A DNA stretch of 64,000 nt from UBA5796 sp040752455 (GCA_049324115.1 JBMOMN010000019.1:1-64000), one strand, 5' to 3'; counted from the stretch's first letter, positions 25,731-34,425 are shown. Notes: generated by a model from the sequence alone, not told the origin. Made by a program: numbers and translations.

Positions 25731-26887
25731 AATGCCCGTGCCTGGTCCGGCTGGTTTGGGTCCTGGCTGTCAGGACCTTTGGGATGGGCTACCTGGACCG
25801 TTTCGAACGTTACGCCGGGCAGTCCGGTATCCGGGTTGGGGTAGGGATAACGGAATACTGCCGCGGCCTCGTCCAGGTCCGCGATGTCGCTGAGGTGATG
25901 GGGCGCGTACTCGCTCTCCGGCGGGGTCAGGTCCAGGCGGATGAGACAGTCGGCCCACAATCCCGTGCGCTCCGGCGCGGGGTGGAGCGCCTTGAACCCC
26001 GGGGCAGGCTGGCCCGCTGCCTCCCTGGTGAAGGCTGTCCCGATATCCCTCAGGATGTTTTCGTCAATTTCGCTGGGGCTGGCAAAATGGATTTGAAGGT
26101 AGAAAAACCTTTTCAGGGGTGCGGTGCGTTTGTTGACGAATGCCTCGATCCAGTCCTGGTAGGTGATTGGGAATTTCCACCCGTCGTACCCCGGGCTTTC
26201 GATCGGCTTTTTGGATGTTTCGAAAATCTGCTGCTCGAAGGGAAAGATGGCGATTGGGCGCATGGTGATCGAAAACATGGCCGGATAATCCAGCCCGGCC
26301 AGGGCGCGCCAGACTTGTTCGTGAGAGCGGGCGCTGGTTTGCCACAGCCCGTGGACGTACTGCACCCCGTCGCTGGCGGCCAGGCGTTTTTCGAAGCGCT
26401 TGACCTGGGCGACGTTGGCGCCGGGCTGCAGGATGTCGTCACAGGCGTAATCCCGGTATTCTTCAGGGGATTCTGCGGGGACGGTCACGAAATCCTGGGG
26501 GAAGACCGAGCAGATTTCCCGGCAGTAATCCCGGGCTTTTTTCCGGGCTTCGGATTCGCTCCCGGCGCAGACTTTACCCATGATGGCGAGGGCAAGCCCC
26601 TCGTCCGGTTTGACCCGGCAACGGAGGGCCAGGGTGCGGTAGTCCCCGGCCCGGCGGTTCAGCTCCGGGTCGGTGGAATACTGGGATTCGACGAACAGCC
26701 GCGCCCGGTCGAGGGCCTCCTCGATCAGAAGGCTGGCGTTGAATCCCCATTTCATCTTCAGCCATTCTTCGCCCGGGCGGAGTTTGACCTTGCAGGCGAA
26801 GGAGGCGTGCCAGAGCGGCGGCAGGGGCTGGCCGTCGGGGCCGGTGGGTTCTTTCTGGAACTCGGTTCTAAGCCAGGGAGTAACCAT
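25727..26887 (-). CDS. Protein resembling the non-ATPase part of VirB4/HerA-like proteins
   Basis: A 386-residue protein that I cannot name firmly. Segments such as LALRCRVKPDEGLALAIMGKV, ARKKARDYCREICSVFPQDF, QVKRFEKRLA, GLWQTSARSHEQVWRALAG and a final DLDEAAAVFRYPYPNPDTGLPG are in the style of the N-terminal region that precedes the P-loop ATPase in VirB4/HerA-like proteins. No Walker A is present, so the ATPase must come from another gene, or the part works alone. It overlaps the S1-kinase start by 4 bases and begins 1 base after the SPFH stop, so all three are made together. Known function: none that I can support. Confidence 0.5.
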   Translation of the reverse strand: MVTPWLRTEFQKEPTGPDGQPLPPLWHASFACKVKLRPGEEWLKMKWGFNASLLIEEALDRARLFVESQYSTDPELNRRAGDYRTLALRCRVKPDEGLALAIMGKVCAGSESEARKKARDYCREICSVFPQDFVTVPAESPEEYRDYACDDILQPGANVAQVKRFEKRLAASDGVQYVHGLWQTSARSHEQVWRALAGLDYPAMFSITMRPIAIFPFEQQIFETSKKPIESPGYDGWKFPITYQDWIEAFVNKRTAPLKRFFYLQIHFASPSEIDENILRDIGTAFTREAAGQPAPGFKALHPAPERTGLWADCLIRLDLTPPESEYAPHHLSDIADLDEAAAVFRYPYPNPDTGLPGVTFETVQVAHPKGPDSQDPNQPDQARAL

Positions 26888-26888
26888 T

Positions 26889-27983
26889 TTACGCGTCGGG
26901 TTTGCGCCGGAGCAGGGTGAGCAAGGTCTTGGTGAGCGGATCGGCAGCCCCGGTCACTTCGTCGGCACTTTTGCCTTTGGAATCATCTGTGAGAGGAACG
27001 CCAATCGCGCTCTGGCTGAAGCGGTTGTAGAGCAGGGTGAGTTCCTGGTTGTTTGGGTGATAGCCTGGGATCGTCAACATTTTTTCCAGAACATGGCTGA
27101 TGCTCATGTCGAGTTCCTGCTGATGTTGCCATGCACGGCGTTGTTTTTCGAGCTCGTTGCGTTGGGCTTCGATCGTGGCCTCGGCCTCGGCTTTTAATTT
27201 CTGGATTTCTGCATTCGTTTGGGCTTCGATTTTCTGGATATCCGTGCCGGCTTGAGCTTTGATCTTCCTGATCTCTGCTTCTTTTTCGGCGATTTTCTGT
27301 TCGAGTCCCTGGATTTTGTGATCGAGTTCCAGCCTGGCCGTGCTCTGGCGGTCTTCGAGCCGGATGCCCATTAACTTTTGGTCCCCCCAAGGTTGGGGGT
27401 CAATGTCGGTAATGGCAAAGACCCTGTTCACGGCGTGGTGAGTGCTGTGCTGCTGGAGTATGTATTGTGTGATGTTGTCTTTTTCTGTACCGGCCGCGTT
27501 TTCGTTGCTAACAATTTGGTCATGGGTATGCTTTTTGATGTATTCCCCTGCGTCTATTTTGATGAAGGTGAACAAAGTCTCAACCGGACGGCTCAGTTTC
27601 ATAGCCCTGACCGGATCCGTAGCGCCGTAGCTGATGGTCAGGGTGATCGAGGCCTTGGCTCCGTCCAGGGTGGTTGCAGTTATTACTTCCGGGAGTGTGA
27701 TGGTCCGGGTGCGCTTGTCTACGTAATGACGCAAGTAAAAACCAGGTTCGAGGCGGTTGTACCCGCCTGGCACTTGGAGCAAGTTACCATCAGAAGTTGT
27801 CAAAACGATATAAACATTTGGATCAACGTTGAGATAAACTGCGCCGGTAAAATCACCAACCCTGAAGCCGCTGCCCCGAACCACGATTTCATTTTCCGGG
27901 AATGTGATTGGCTGAGACGGTCGCCGTTTACCCCAGTATTCAACCCAAGCTCTGACAAGGTAATCCCACGAATTTTCAGCCAT
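26889..27983 (-). CDS. Soluble SPFH/band-7-like coiled-coil protein
   Basis: A 364-residue protein. About 20-205 resembles a band-7/SPFH domain (GFYLRHYVDKRTRTITLPEV, DGAKASITLTISYGATDPV, FIKIDAGEYIKKHTHD). It is followed by a long charged coiled coil rich in Lys/Glu (about 215-295: repeated EIRKI, KIEAQ, EIQKLKAE) and a short C-terminal tail. Unlike most stomatin relatives, it has no obvious N-terminal membrane helix, so it may form a soluble ring or cage. It is the first gene of the operon, with GGAGGAAA just before its ATG and a promoter at 28013-28041. A scaffold for the partner proteins is the best guess. Confidence 0.65.
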   Translation of the reverse strand: MAENSWDYLVRAWVEYWGKRRPSQPITFPENEIVVRGSGFRVGDFTGAVYLNVDPNVYIVLTTSDGNLLQVPGGYNRLEPGFYLRHYVDKRTRTITLPEVITATTLDGAKASITLTISYGATDPVRAMKLSRPVETLFTFIKIDAGEYIKKHTHDQIVSNENAAGTEKDNITQYILQQHSTHHAVNRVFAITDIDPQPWGDQKLMGIRLEDRQSTARLELDHKIQGLEQKIAEKEAEIRKIKAQAGTDIQKIEAQTNAEIQKLKAEAEATIEAQRNELEKQRRAWQHQQELDMSISHVLEKMLTIPGYHPNNQELTLLYNRFSQSAIGVPLTDDSKGKSADEVTGAADPLTKTLLTLLRRKPDA

Positions 27984-28012
27984 GTTTCCTCCGTAGAAAA
28001 AGGATTGTACTT

Positions 28013-28041
28013 ATTGTAGCGATTTCGAGACAGGAATTCAA
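28013..28041 (-). promoter_or_regulatory. Promoter of the SPFH/S1-kinase/STAS operon
   Basis: On the minus strand a TTGAAT -35 box (28036-28041) and TACAAT -10 box (28013-28018) are separated by 17 bases, about 30 bases before the SPFH ATG. The match to a housekeeping promoter is good (5/6 and 5/6). Confidence 0.6.
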
Positions 28042-28156
28042 CATTCTGAAATCTCCCTTGTATCTTTCCGGGCGATTATACCCAGGGCGGTAAATGAAGG
28101 TTCGTGTAGCGCACTTTCAGTATACAGCAGCCGCTTGAGTAACGCAAGCCGGTTTT

Positions 28157-28198
28157 GGGAAAAAACACACCCTGAAACGGGAGCGTTTCAGGGTGTGT
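28157..28198 (-). terminator. Terminator of the tetrathionate/YeeE operon
   Basis: On the minus strand ACACACCCTGAAAC pairs perfectly with GTTTCAGGGTGTGT across a six-base loop and is followed by six T residues. It begins 18 bases after the YeeE-rhodanese stop codon. Confidence 0.9.
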
Positions 28199-28215
28199 GG
28201 GAGCCGTATCAGATC

Positions 28216-29517
28216 TTAGCCGCAGCCGCCGCCGGATTTGTCCCGGCGCAGTTCGAGCTGGATCTTGGGTTCGTATTCCAGTTCTTCGTATTCCTGCGGG
28301 TCGGGGTCGCAGGAGAGGTGCTGGTCGCCCAGGGCCACGGGGAAGACATACTTGAGGGTCTCGTCCGTCCCGGAGAGCGAGGCGGGCTGGATGGCCGGGT
28401 CGTCCTTCCCGAAGAAGGCGATCCAGTTGTTGATCCCGCCTTCGAGGATGTAGACGTTCTTCACACCACCGGCGACCAGCAGTTTCCAGGCCCGGGTGGA
28501 GTCGGTCTCGCCGTTGCTCATCAGGACGACGACCCGGTTGGGGAGGTAGTGGGCGATGAGGTCCTTCGAGTAGGCGGCCAGTTCGTCGAAGGCGATGTGC
28601 TCCGCGCCGCGGATGTGGTACAGGTTGTAGTCCACCTCGCTGCGGACGTCGAGCATGACCACTTTAAGCGAATTGTCATAGATGCTGGCGTACAATTCAG
28701 CAGGCGAAATCTGGATGTAGCGGTCGGCGAGCACCTGACTGGCGCTGAGTTGGACTTTCTCCGGTTCAAGACCTTCCTCGACCGGGTCCAGGGTGCGGTT
28801 GATGACGACCCGGTTGTACATTTCGTCCGAGCCGGGTTGGCCGATAAAGATCACACCGACAGCCAGCAGCACGAGCGCGGCCGCCCCGGCGTAGCGGAGT
28901 TTGGGTTCTTTGCTGATGTCGCGCTTGCCGATGATGCGTTCCAGTTGCTCGGAACCCCAGAACATGAACAGGGCCATGAGCACGATGATGGTCACGATCA
29001 CGCCGGCGGGCAGGTCGAGCCAGTCCATCAGGGTGAAGCGACCCAGGTAGCCGGAGGTCTGCCACCAGACATCATAGAATTTCTCGGTCTCGCCGAAGGC
29101 GAAGATGCCGAAGAGCACGCCCAGGACGAAGATGATGCCGTCAATTTTGCCAGTCACCGCCGAGACGAGGGAGGTGCCGGGGCAAAATCCGCCCAGGATG
29201 AAGCCGATGCCCATGATAAAACCGCCGAGGATCATCGGCCACAGGTAGGTCGTATTGACGTAGACCGCGTTGTAATCCACGAAGCCCAGGCCGATCATGA
29301 GGAAGAGCAGCACCATGGCGGTGATGATCGCCCCGAACATGACCTTGAGCACGGTCAGTTCCTTGAAGTAGAACTGGGCGGCCAGTTTTTTCGAGTTGCC
29401 GAACCCGGAGATTTCGAGCACGTAACCGAAGCCGAAGCCGATAGCCAGAAAGACCACGTAAGTCCACGGGTTGTCGGCGCTGACGGTCTGGAAAGCGGAA
29501 AGGGGAAATGGGTACAT
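28216..29517 (-). CDS. YeeE/YedE sulfur-transport protein with rhodanese-like domain
   Basis: A 433-residue membrane protein. Residues 1-225 form YeeE/YedE helices with the conserved GGFCPGTSL (Cys112), the thiosulfate-relay cysteine in TsuA-type transporters. Residues about 255-370 are a rhodanese-like domain, but its active-site loop reads MSNGETDS (333-340): a serine (334) replaces the cysteine, so it cannot form the normal persulfide. The protein ends SGGGCG, giving a C-terminal cysteine that might take the lost role; this is speculation. It follows a second YeeE gene by 12 bases, and a strong terminator follows. Predicted role: import of thiosulfate or another reduced sulfur species. Confidence 0.87.
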   Translation of the reverse strand: MYPFPLSAFQTVSADNPWTYVVFLAIGFGFGYVLEISGFGNSKKLAAQFYFKELTVLKVMFGAIITAMVLLFLMIGLGFVDYNAVYVNTTYLWPMILGGFIMGIGFILGGFCPGTSLVSAVTGKIDGIIFVLGVLFGIFAFGETEKFYDVWWQTSGYLGRFTLMDWLDLPAGVIVTIIVLMALFMFWGSEQLERIIGKRDISKEPKLRYAGAAALVLLAVGVIFIGQPGSDEMYNRVVINRTLDPVEEGLEPEKVQLSASQVLADRYIQISPAELYASIYDNSLKVVMLDVRSEVDYNLYHIRGAEHIAFDELAAYSKDLIAHYLPNRVVVLMSNGETDSTRAWKLLVAGGVKNVYILEGGINNWIAFFGKDDPAIQPASLSGTDETLKYVFPVALGDQHLSCDPDPQEYEELEYEPKIQLELRRDKSGGGCG

Positions 29518-29529
29518 GCCAGCCTCCGG

Positions 29530-30087
29530 TCAGTTCCAAAGTTTGCGGACGAAATAGGCCAGGGCGTACGCGCCGCCGAAGACCGAGAACATGAAAGCCC
29601 ACGCGCCGACCGAGAGCACTGCCCCGCCCGAAAGCGCCAGCCCCGAAGTGCAGCCGCGCGCCATGCGAGCGCCGTAGCCCATGACCGTTCCGCCGAGGAA
29701 CGCGACCAGCCAGCGGGTCCGGTTGGAAATGTTCGGGCCTTTGTTGGTCTCGAATTTCAGGCGTCCGTTCAACCAGCCGGAGACGAATCCGCCCAGGCCG
29801 GCGCCGATCACGATCATCACCACCCAGTCGTCCAGCGGGTTCAGGTCGCCGCCGGCCATCTTGAGCAGGTAGGGAGTGGTGTCCACGTGACCGGGGGCGA
29901 CCAGGTCTTCGAAGAAGACGATGAAGCGGTTCAGTCCGCCCGAGGCGCCCAGGCCGTTGCCGGTCAGGAAGAAGGCCGCGAACAAGACCAGGCCGAGCAG
30001 GAATCCGCCCAGGTAGGGGTTGATGTAATCCCTGGTCGGGCGCTTGAAAAAGTTTGGTTTGGGTTTGGATGGAGCCATTGTCGTCAT
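29530..30087 (-). CDS. YeeE/YedE family sulfur-transport protein
   Basis: A 185-residue membrane protein with about four helices, the shorter half of a split YeeE/YedE pair. GGTVMGYGARMARGCTSGLALSG carries the conserved cysteine of this family's GARxAxGC motif. Such half-size proteins usually pair with a partner to form one pore. Here the partner is the downstream gene (12 bases away). AGGAG 9 bases upstream sets the start. It follows the multiheme/cytochrome b gene by 36 bases, so uptake of sulfur species and their electron transfer are co-expressed. Confidence 0.88.
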   Translation of the reverse strand: MTTMAPSKPKPNFFKRPTRDYINPYLGGFLLGLVLFAAFFLTGNGLGASGGLNRFIVFFEDLVAPGHVDTTPYLLKMAGGDLNPLDDWVVMIVIGAGLGGFVSGWLNGRLKFETNKGPNISNRTRWLVAFLGGTVMGYGARMARGCTSGLALSGGAVLSVGAWAFMFSVFGGAYALAYFVRKLWN

Positions 30088-30123
30088 TTTTTGATCTCCT
30101 GATATAAGACAGGGGAGAGAAGA

Positions 30124-32922
30124 TTAATTTTCCTGGGTCTCTTCGCCGGATGTTTCCCCGGCGTGTTCTTCGTGTTCCTCGATTTCTTCCCAGCCGGTGA
30201 CCATGGCGTTGATGCCTTCGAGCGGGGTCGCGCCGGTGGTGGTCAGGTAAACGTGGCCGACGATGAAAGCGCCGAACAACCAGGCGAACAGGCTGTGGAT
30301 GGGGGCCAGCACGGGCAGGCCGCCGAACAGGTTCGAGATCTCGGGCCAGCGCTGCACGCCCCACATCAGGATGCCGGTGATGCCTTGCAGCGGTAGCAGG
30401 ACGTTGAGCAGCCCGAAGTAGGTGGCCTGCTGGAGCGGGTTGAGCTTGCGGTCCCTCATCTTCTGGAACGGGTGAGGCTCGTGCTTGAAGATGCCCCGGA
30501 TGTAGTACCTGGCTTGCAGGATGGCGTCGTCGAAGAAGCCGCGCGGGCGCGGGACGTATTGCTGGATCTCGCCGCTGACCGAATGCCAGAACAGGGACAG
30601 GGCCGCGTTGACCGCCAGGATGGCCGCCAGCACGTTGTGGATGGTGACCATGTAGCGGAAGCTGAACGCCCCGAAGATGTCCGGCCGGTGGATGATGAGG
30701 CCGGTGAAGAGCAGGAAGACGATCGAGAAGGTCTGGAGCCAGTGCCAGAAGCGCTCGTAGGCTTCGTACATGTAGACTTTCCTGACTTTCGCTTCCCGTT
30801 TGGGTTTGCGCAGGGACGAGATGTAACGCAGCGTGCCGTGCCCGCCGACGCCGACCAGCGTACCGAGGAAGGCCATCGCGCCGAACCAGTCAATCCAGTT
30901 GACCCGGCTGTTGCCGAAGATGTAAACGCTGTCGTTCCGGGGGACAGGCCGGTAAACCAGGCCGCCGTTTTCATCCTGGACGATCTCGCCGCTGATGGTG
31001 ACGTTGGTATCTTTGACGAATTGCGGGGTGACGCCCGCCGGGGCCTGATCCGTCAGTTGGATGGATTGGGTCAGGCGGGAGTCTTTGCCGTGGCAGGTCT
31101 GGCAGTCGCTGACGGCGAAGTCGCTGTTGGTGACGTTGTGGTTGATGCTGTACGGCTGCACTTCGCCGGCGATGCGGACGTTGTTCAGCCCCAAAGCCTG
31201 GAGGCGGTCGGCGATGAGGGCCTGCTTGGCGGGTGTGTCGAGCACGAGTTCGCTGTCGCTGAGGAAGCCGTCGCTGTTGGCGTCGAAAGCGGACAAAACC
31301 TCGGGGGCGTAACCGCCGTTTTCGAGCCACGCAGCTTCCAGGTCCAGCAGGCGCACCGGGCGGGTATTATCGTTGGCGTCGTCGTAAACCCAATAGAACG
31401 AAGTGACCAGGTTGTACGGAGCGAGCAGCGTTTCCCCATCCACATTTTGGCGCTGGAGCAGGACCGGCTGGTAGCCGGTGACGAGATTTGTGACGGTGGG
31501 CGGAACGGCTCCGCCGGTGCTGGCGAGTTCGACGCCTGCGTCGTCAAGTTCGATGCCGCGGTAGGCCAGGTTGGCCTGGCTATCGAGGGTGATGACCGTC
31601 CAGTCGTTGCTCTGGATGGCGGGGGCGTAGAGCTGCGGGATGTGGCAGGTCTCGCAGGCTAAAACGGCCACGTGCCGGTCGAGGTAGGGCAGCCAACTGG
31701 CGTGCCCGCTGGCATCGTGGCAAGACTCGCAGCGGCGCATGGTGCCTTTAAGTTCGGGAGCCACCGTGTCTTCGGCGCTCTGGCCCCGGGCAAAATTGTG
31801 GCTGGGGCGCTCAAGATATGCGCCAAAATCGAGGCGGCGCGGGTCGTAGATGAGGTGGCTGGGGCTGTTCTCTGGGTCGGTGGTGTAATGCACCGGGTTG
31901 TTGAGCGAGAAGTGGCAGTCCACGCAGTTCAACTGGCGCTCGGCATGCACATCCCACGAACGGGTGGCGGCAGCCTTGTCAGCCAGGTTCATGCCGGAGG
32001 CCGAAATGCGCTGGGACGAGATGACCTGCCCGGTGGTGGCGGTCTGCCAGGTCATCTCGGTGATGACCAGCGGGTCGCTGCCGGAGTGGGCCATTTCGTG
32101 GCACTGGGCGCAGTTTTCGTTGGCCGGGTCTTGGATGGTGACGAATTCGGGTTTAAGCTCGCCGTTTTCACCGAAGGCCTCGGCGTTCCAGGCCCAGCCC
32201 TCGGCGGTCTGCTCGACCAGCCCGGAGCCGGCCAGGGTGGCGGTGCTGGCGTCGCGGAAGTCCCCGGCCTGGATGGCCGCCGTGCGGGCGGCGTTGTTCG
32301 GTTGGGGCAGGTGGCAGAGGAAGCAGTCCATCTCCATCGTGCCGGATTGGGACCAGCTCCAGGCCTCGAGGTTCCCCGTTTCGTTGACCAGGCTCGTCTC
32401 GGGGTTGGTCCGGGACGGAGCGAGACCGGAGAGGGGCCTGCCCTCCCGGTTGCTGACGGCCGGTCCGCCGCCGACGATGTCCGCGCCGTAGGTCATCAGC
32501 CATTCGGGGGTGCCCAGGTCGAGGCGCTCGTCACCCGCAAGGCTGAGATAGCGGTAGGTGAGCGGGTTCCATTTGCCGAAGAAACCGGGACCGGTGTCCC
32601 AGGCGCGGCCGCTCTGGGTCTCGCCGGCTGCGGTGATCTCGGACAGTCCCAGGTCGGAATGGAAGGAGTGGGAGGTAATGAATCCGGCGTCGTGGCATTG
32701 GCCGCAGGTCTGCATGGTCGAGACCGGCTCCCCGCTTTCGAGCACGTTGACGCCGTTTTCGTCGAGCAGGGCAAAGGTCGGGTGCAGGGGCGAAATTTCT
32801 TCGACGGGACCGGCGGCCTCGCCTGCCGAGGCGCTCTGGATGCCGAGGGCGCTCGCGGCCAACAGAGTCAAAAGGCTGCCGCTGATAAGGAGTTTTGCAA
32901 TAAGGTTTTTTCGTGTGCGCAT
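30124..32922 (-). CDS. Heptaheme cytochrome c fused to cytochrome b561-like membrane domain
   Basis: A 932-residue protein with a signal peptide and seven CxxCH haem sites (CGQCH, CFLCH, CAQCH, CVDCH, CESCH, CETCH, CQTCH) in its exported N-terminal two-thirds. The C-terminal third (about 690-915) has four or five helices with paired histidines, of the thiosulfate-reductase/cytochrome b561 type, which exchange electrons with quinones. One chain thus links quinone to exported haems. I start at 32922 (AAGGA 7 bases upstream, true signal peptide) rather than at an ATG further up that lies in the preceding gene. It follows octaheme tetrathionate reductase by 20 bases and is probably its quinone partner. 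Electron direction is unknown. Confidence 0.85.
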   Translation of the reverse strand: MRTRKNLIAKLLISGSLLTLLAASALGIQSASAGEAAGPVEEISPLHPTFALLDENGVNVLESGEPVSTMQTCGQCHDAGFITSHSFHSDLGLSEITAAGETQSGRAWDTGPGFFGKWNPLTYRYLSLAGDERLDLGTPEWLMTYGADIVGGGPAVSNREGRPLSGLAPSRTNPETSLVNETGNLEAWSWSQSGTMEMDCFLCHLPQPNNAARTAAIQAGDFRDASTATLAGSGLVEQTAEGWAWNAEAFGENGELKPEFVTIQDPANENCAQCHEMAHSGSDPLVITEMTWQTATTGQVISSQRISASGMNLADKAAATRSWDVHAERQLNCVDCHFSLNNPVHYTTDPENSPSHLIYDPRRLDFGAYLERPSHNFARGQSAEDTVAPELKGTMRRCESCHDASGHASWLPYLDRHVAVLACETCHIPQLYAPAIQSNDWTVITLDSQANLAYRGIELDDAGVELASTGGAVPPTVTNLVTGYQPVLLQRQNVDGETLLAPYNLVTSFYWVYDDANDNTRPVRLLDLEAAWLENGGYAPEVLSAFDANSDGFLSDSELVLDTPAKQALIADRLQALGLNNVRIAGEVQPYSINHNVTNSDFAVSDCQTCHGKDSRLTQSIQLTDQAPAGVTPQFVKDTNVTISGEIVQDENGGLVYRPVPRNDSVYIFGNSRVNWIDWFGAMAFLGTLVGVGGHGTLRYISSLRKPKREAKVRKVYMYEAYERFWHWLQTFSIVFLLFTGLIIHRPDIFGAFSFRYMVTIHNVLAAILAVNAALSLFWHSVSGEIQQYVPRPRGFFDDAILQARYYIRGIFKHEPHPFQKMRDRKLNPLQQATYFGLLNVLLPLQGITGILMWGVQRWPEISNLFGGLPVLAPIHSLFAWLFGAFIVGHVYLTTTGATPLEGINAMVTGWEEIEEHEEHAGETSGEETQEN

Positions 32923-32942
32923 GGAAGATTCCTTGGTGGCCT

Positions 32943-34397
32943 TTATTTGTTGTCGAACCGCCCGCCCCATTCGATGGGATCGCCAGGGTAGCCGAGGGCT
33001 TGCCAGTCGAAACGGCCGTTATCGCTGTGACAGGCGTCGCATTGCAGGGCGTTTTCCTTGGGCTGGACCATGTGGGTGATGGGCCAGTACATCCAGGTCT
33101 CGGCAAACCCGTATTGGCCGCTGTACTGCAAACCGGTGATCGGGACAGCGAGTTGGAAGGCCTGGTCCCAGTCGAAGTTGGTCCAGTAGCCGTCTGTGCC
33201 GGAGGTGATGGGGGCCAGGAGATAATTATTGAGCACATCATAAGGTTGTTTGGCAACGTGGACTTTGAACGGGAAGATCTTGGCGTTGGCGTCTTCGATG
33301 CTCCCGGACGGCAGGTTGATCATAGTTGGCTGGGACGGATCAATCTTGTCGCCGAGGAGGTAGCGGTAATCCAGGTTGCCGTTGAACCAGGTGTAGGTTG
33401 GGATAACATCCTTTTCGTAGACGAAATCGCCTTTGATCTTCAGGTAGGTGTAATGATCGTCGCCGATGTCCTGCCCGGCGGTGGACCAGTCCCAGGTCAT
33501 CTTGGTCGGGTCTTTGATGGCAAATTCGGGGATGTGGCAGGTCTGGCAGGCCACGGAAGCGGTGTGGATGTTGATCCGCTCGTCGTCGTGGGGCGTTTCG
33601 ATATGGCAGTCGGTGCAGGCGACTTGTTCGGCAGGAGCGATCTGGTAATTGTCCGCGACAAGCCGGCCTTTGACGGCGTGGGCTTCGGTGGTATGGCAGT
33701 CAGTGCAGATGAAGTCGAGTCCACCCATGTGGATATCGAGCTGCTCTGTGGGGTATTTCAAGGTTTCGTCCAGGTCGCCGTGCTTGACGCCGTTGCCGCC
33801 GCCGCCGTCGAAGTGGCAGTTGCCGCAGTTTTCGCGGGTCGGGCTGGCGACGCTCCTGGCTGCGGCGAGCAGGTCCACGCCTTCACCGGGATTGCCGTAG
33901 CTGCCTTTGAAGTAGCCTGCCTGGGCGTGGCAGACAAGGCAGTCCACATTTTCGGAAGCGGTGAAATTGTAGGGTTCGGTCTCCTGCCAGCCGTAGCCGA
34001 CGTGGCAACTGGTGCAGGATTTCTGGTTGCCCTGGGCGCTGATGCAGAAGTTGTTGATCTGGTTGGCCTTGCCGATGGTGACCGGCTCGTCACGCCAGGG
34101 GACGTCGAAAGGCTGGCTTTCCCAGGTCCAGTGGGTGGTGTGCATCACTTCGTCGGCAGAGTCTTCGTGACATTCCAGGCAGGCCTTCGTAACCTGCTGC
34201 GGGGTCTCGAATTGGCCTTCCTCCCCCGGCCCCTGGACGATGTTGCTGTGGTCGGTGTGGATGGGGTGCTGGGGCACGAACGCCCAGGGATCATCTGCCG
34301 CCTGGGCCGTGCGCGGCCAAAAAACTGCCAGCGGGGTGACGATTACCAGCAATATGCCAAGCAGTCCGATGATCCAGAGATTTTTTCGATTTTTCAT
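32943..34397 (-). CDS. otr: Octaheme tetrathionate reductase family cytochrome c
   Basis: A 484-residue exported cytochrome. After a signal peptide (to about residue 34, TAQA-A) there are eight CxxCH sites (CLECH, CTSCH, CLVCH, CGNCH, CTDCH, CTDCH, CQTCH, CDACH). NNFCIS--GNQKSCTSCHVGYGW and the spacing of sites match the octaheme tetrathionate reductase family (Shewanella OTR). Known relatives reduce tetrathionate, nitrite and hydroxylamine in vitro. Beside sulfur transport genes, tetrathionate or another polysulfane is the natural substrate, but oxidation of a reduced sulfur compound is also possible. It is 28 bases downstream of an ArsR gene, which probably controls it. Confidence 0.88.
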   Translation of the reverse strand: MKNRKNLWIIGLLGILLVIVTPLAVFWPRTAQAADDPWAFVPQHPIHTDHSNIVQGPGEEGQFETPQQVTKACLECHEDSADEVMHTTHWTWESQPFDVPWRDEPVTIGKANQINNFCISAQGNQKSCTSCHVGYGWQETEPYNFTASENVDCLVCHAQAGYFKGSYGNPGEGVDLLAAARSVASPTRENCGNCHFDGGGGNGVKHGDLDETLKYPTEQLDIHMGGLDFICTDCHTTEAHAVKGRLVADNYQIAPAEQVACTDCHIETPHDDERINIHTASVACQTCHIPEFAIKDPTKMTWDWSTAGQDIGDDHYTYLKIKGDFVYEKDVIPTYTWFNGNLDYRYLLGDKIDPSQPTMINLPSGSIEDANAKIFPFKVHVAKQPYDVLNNYLLAPITSGTDGYWTNFDWDQAFQLAVPITGLQYSGQYGFAETWMYWPITHMVQPKENALQCDACHSDNGRFDWQALGYPGDPIEWGGRFDNK

Positions 34398-34425
34398 AAT
34401 GCTTCCTTGGATTTGGGATGTGGGG

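Noticed and set aside
24054..25844. A 596-codon plus-strand open frame opposite the S1-kinase gene
   Set aside because: It overlaps a clear S1/receiver/kinase gene on the other strand and shows no recognisable domain.
28135..30102. A 655-codon plus-strand open frame over the two YeeE genes
   Set aside because: It is antisense to two well-supported YeeE genes, is rich in His/Asp/Glu without any family motif, and has the composition expected from the complement of a high-GC coding strand.
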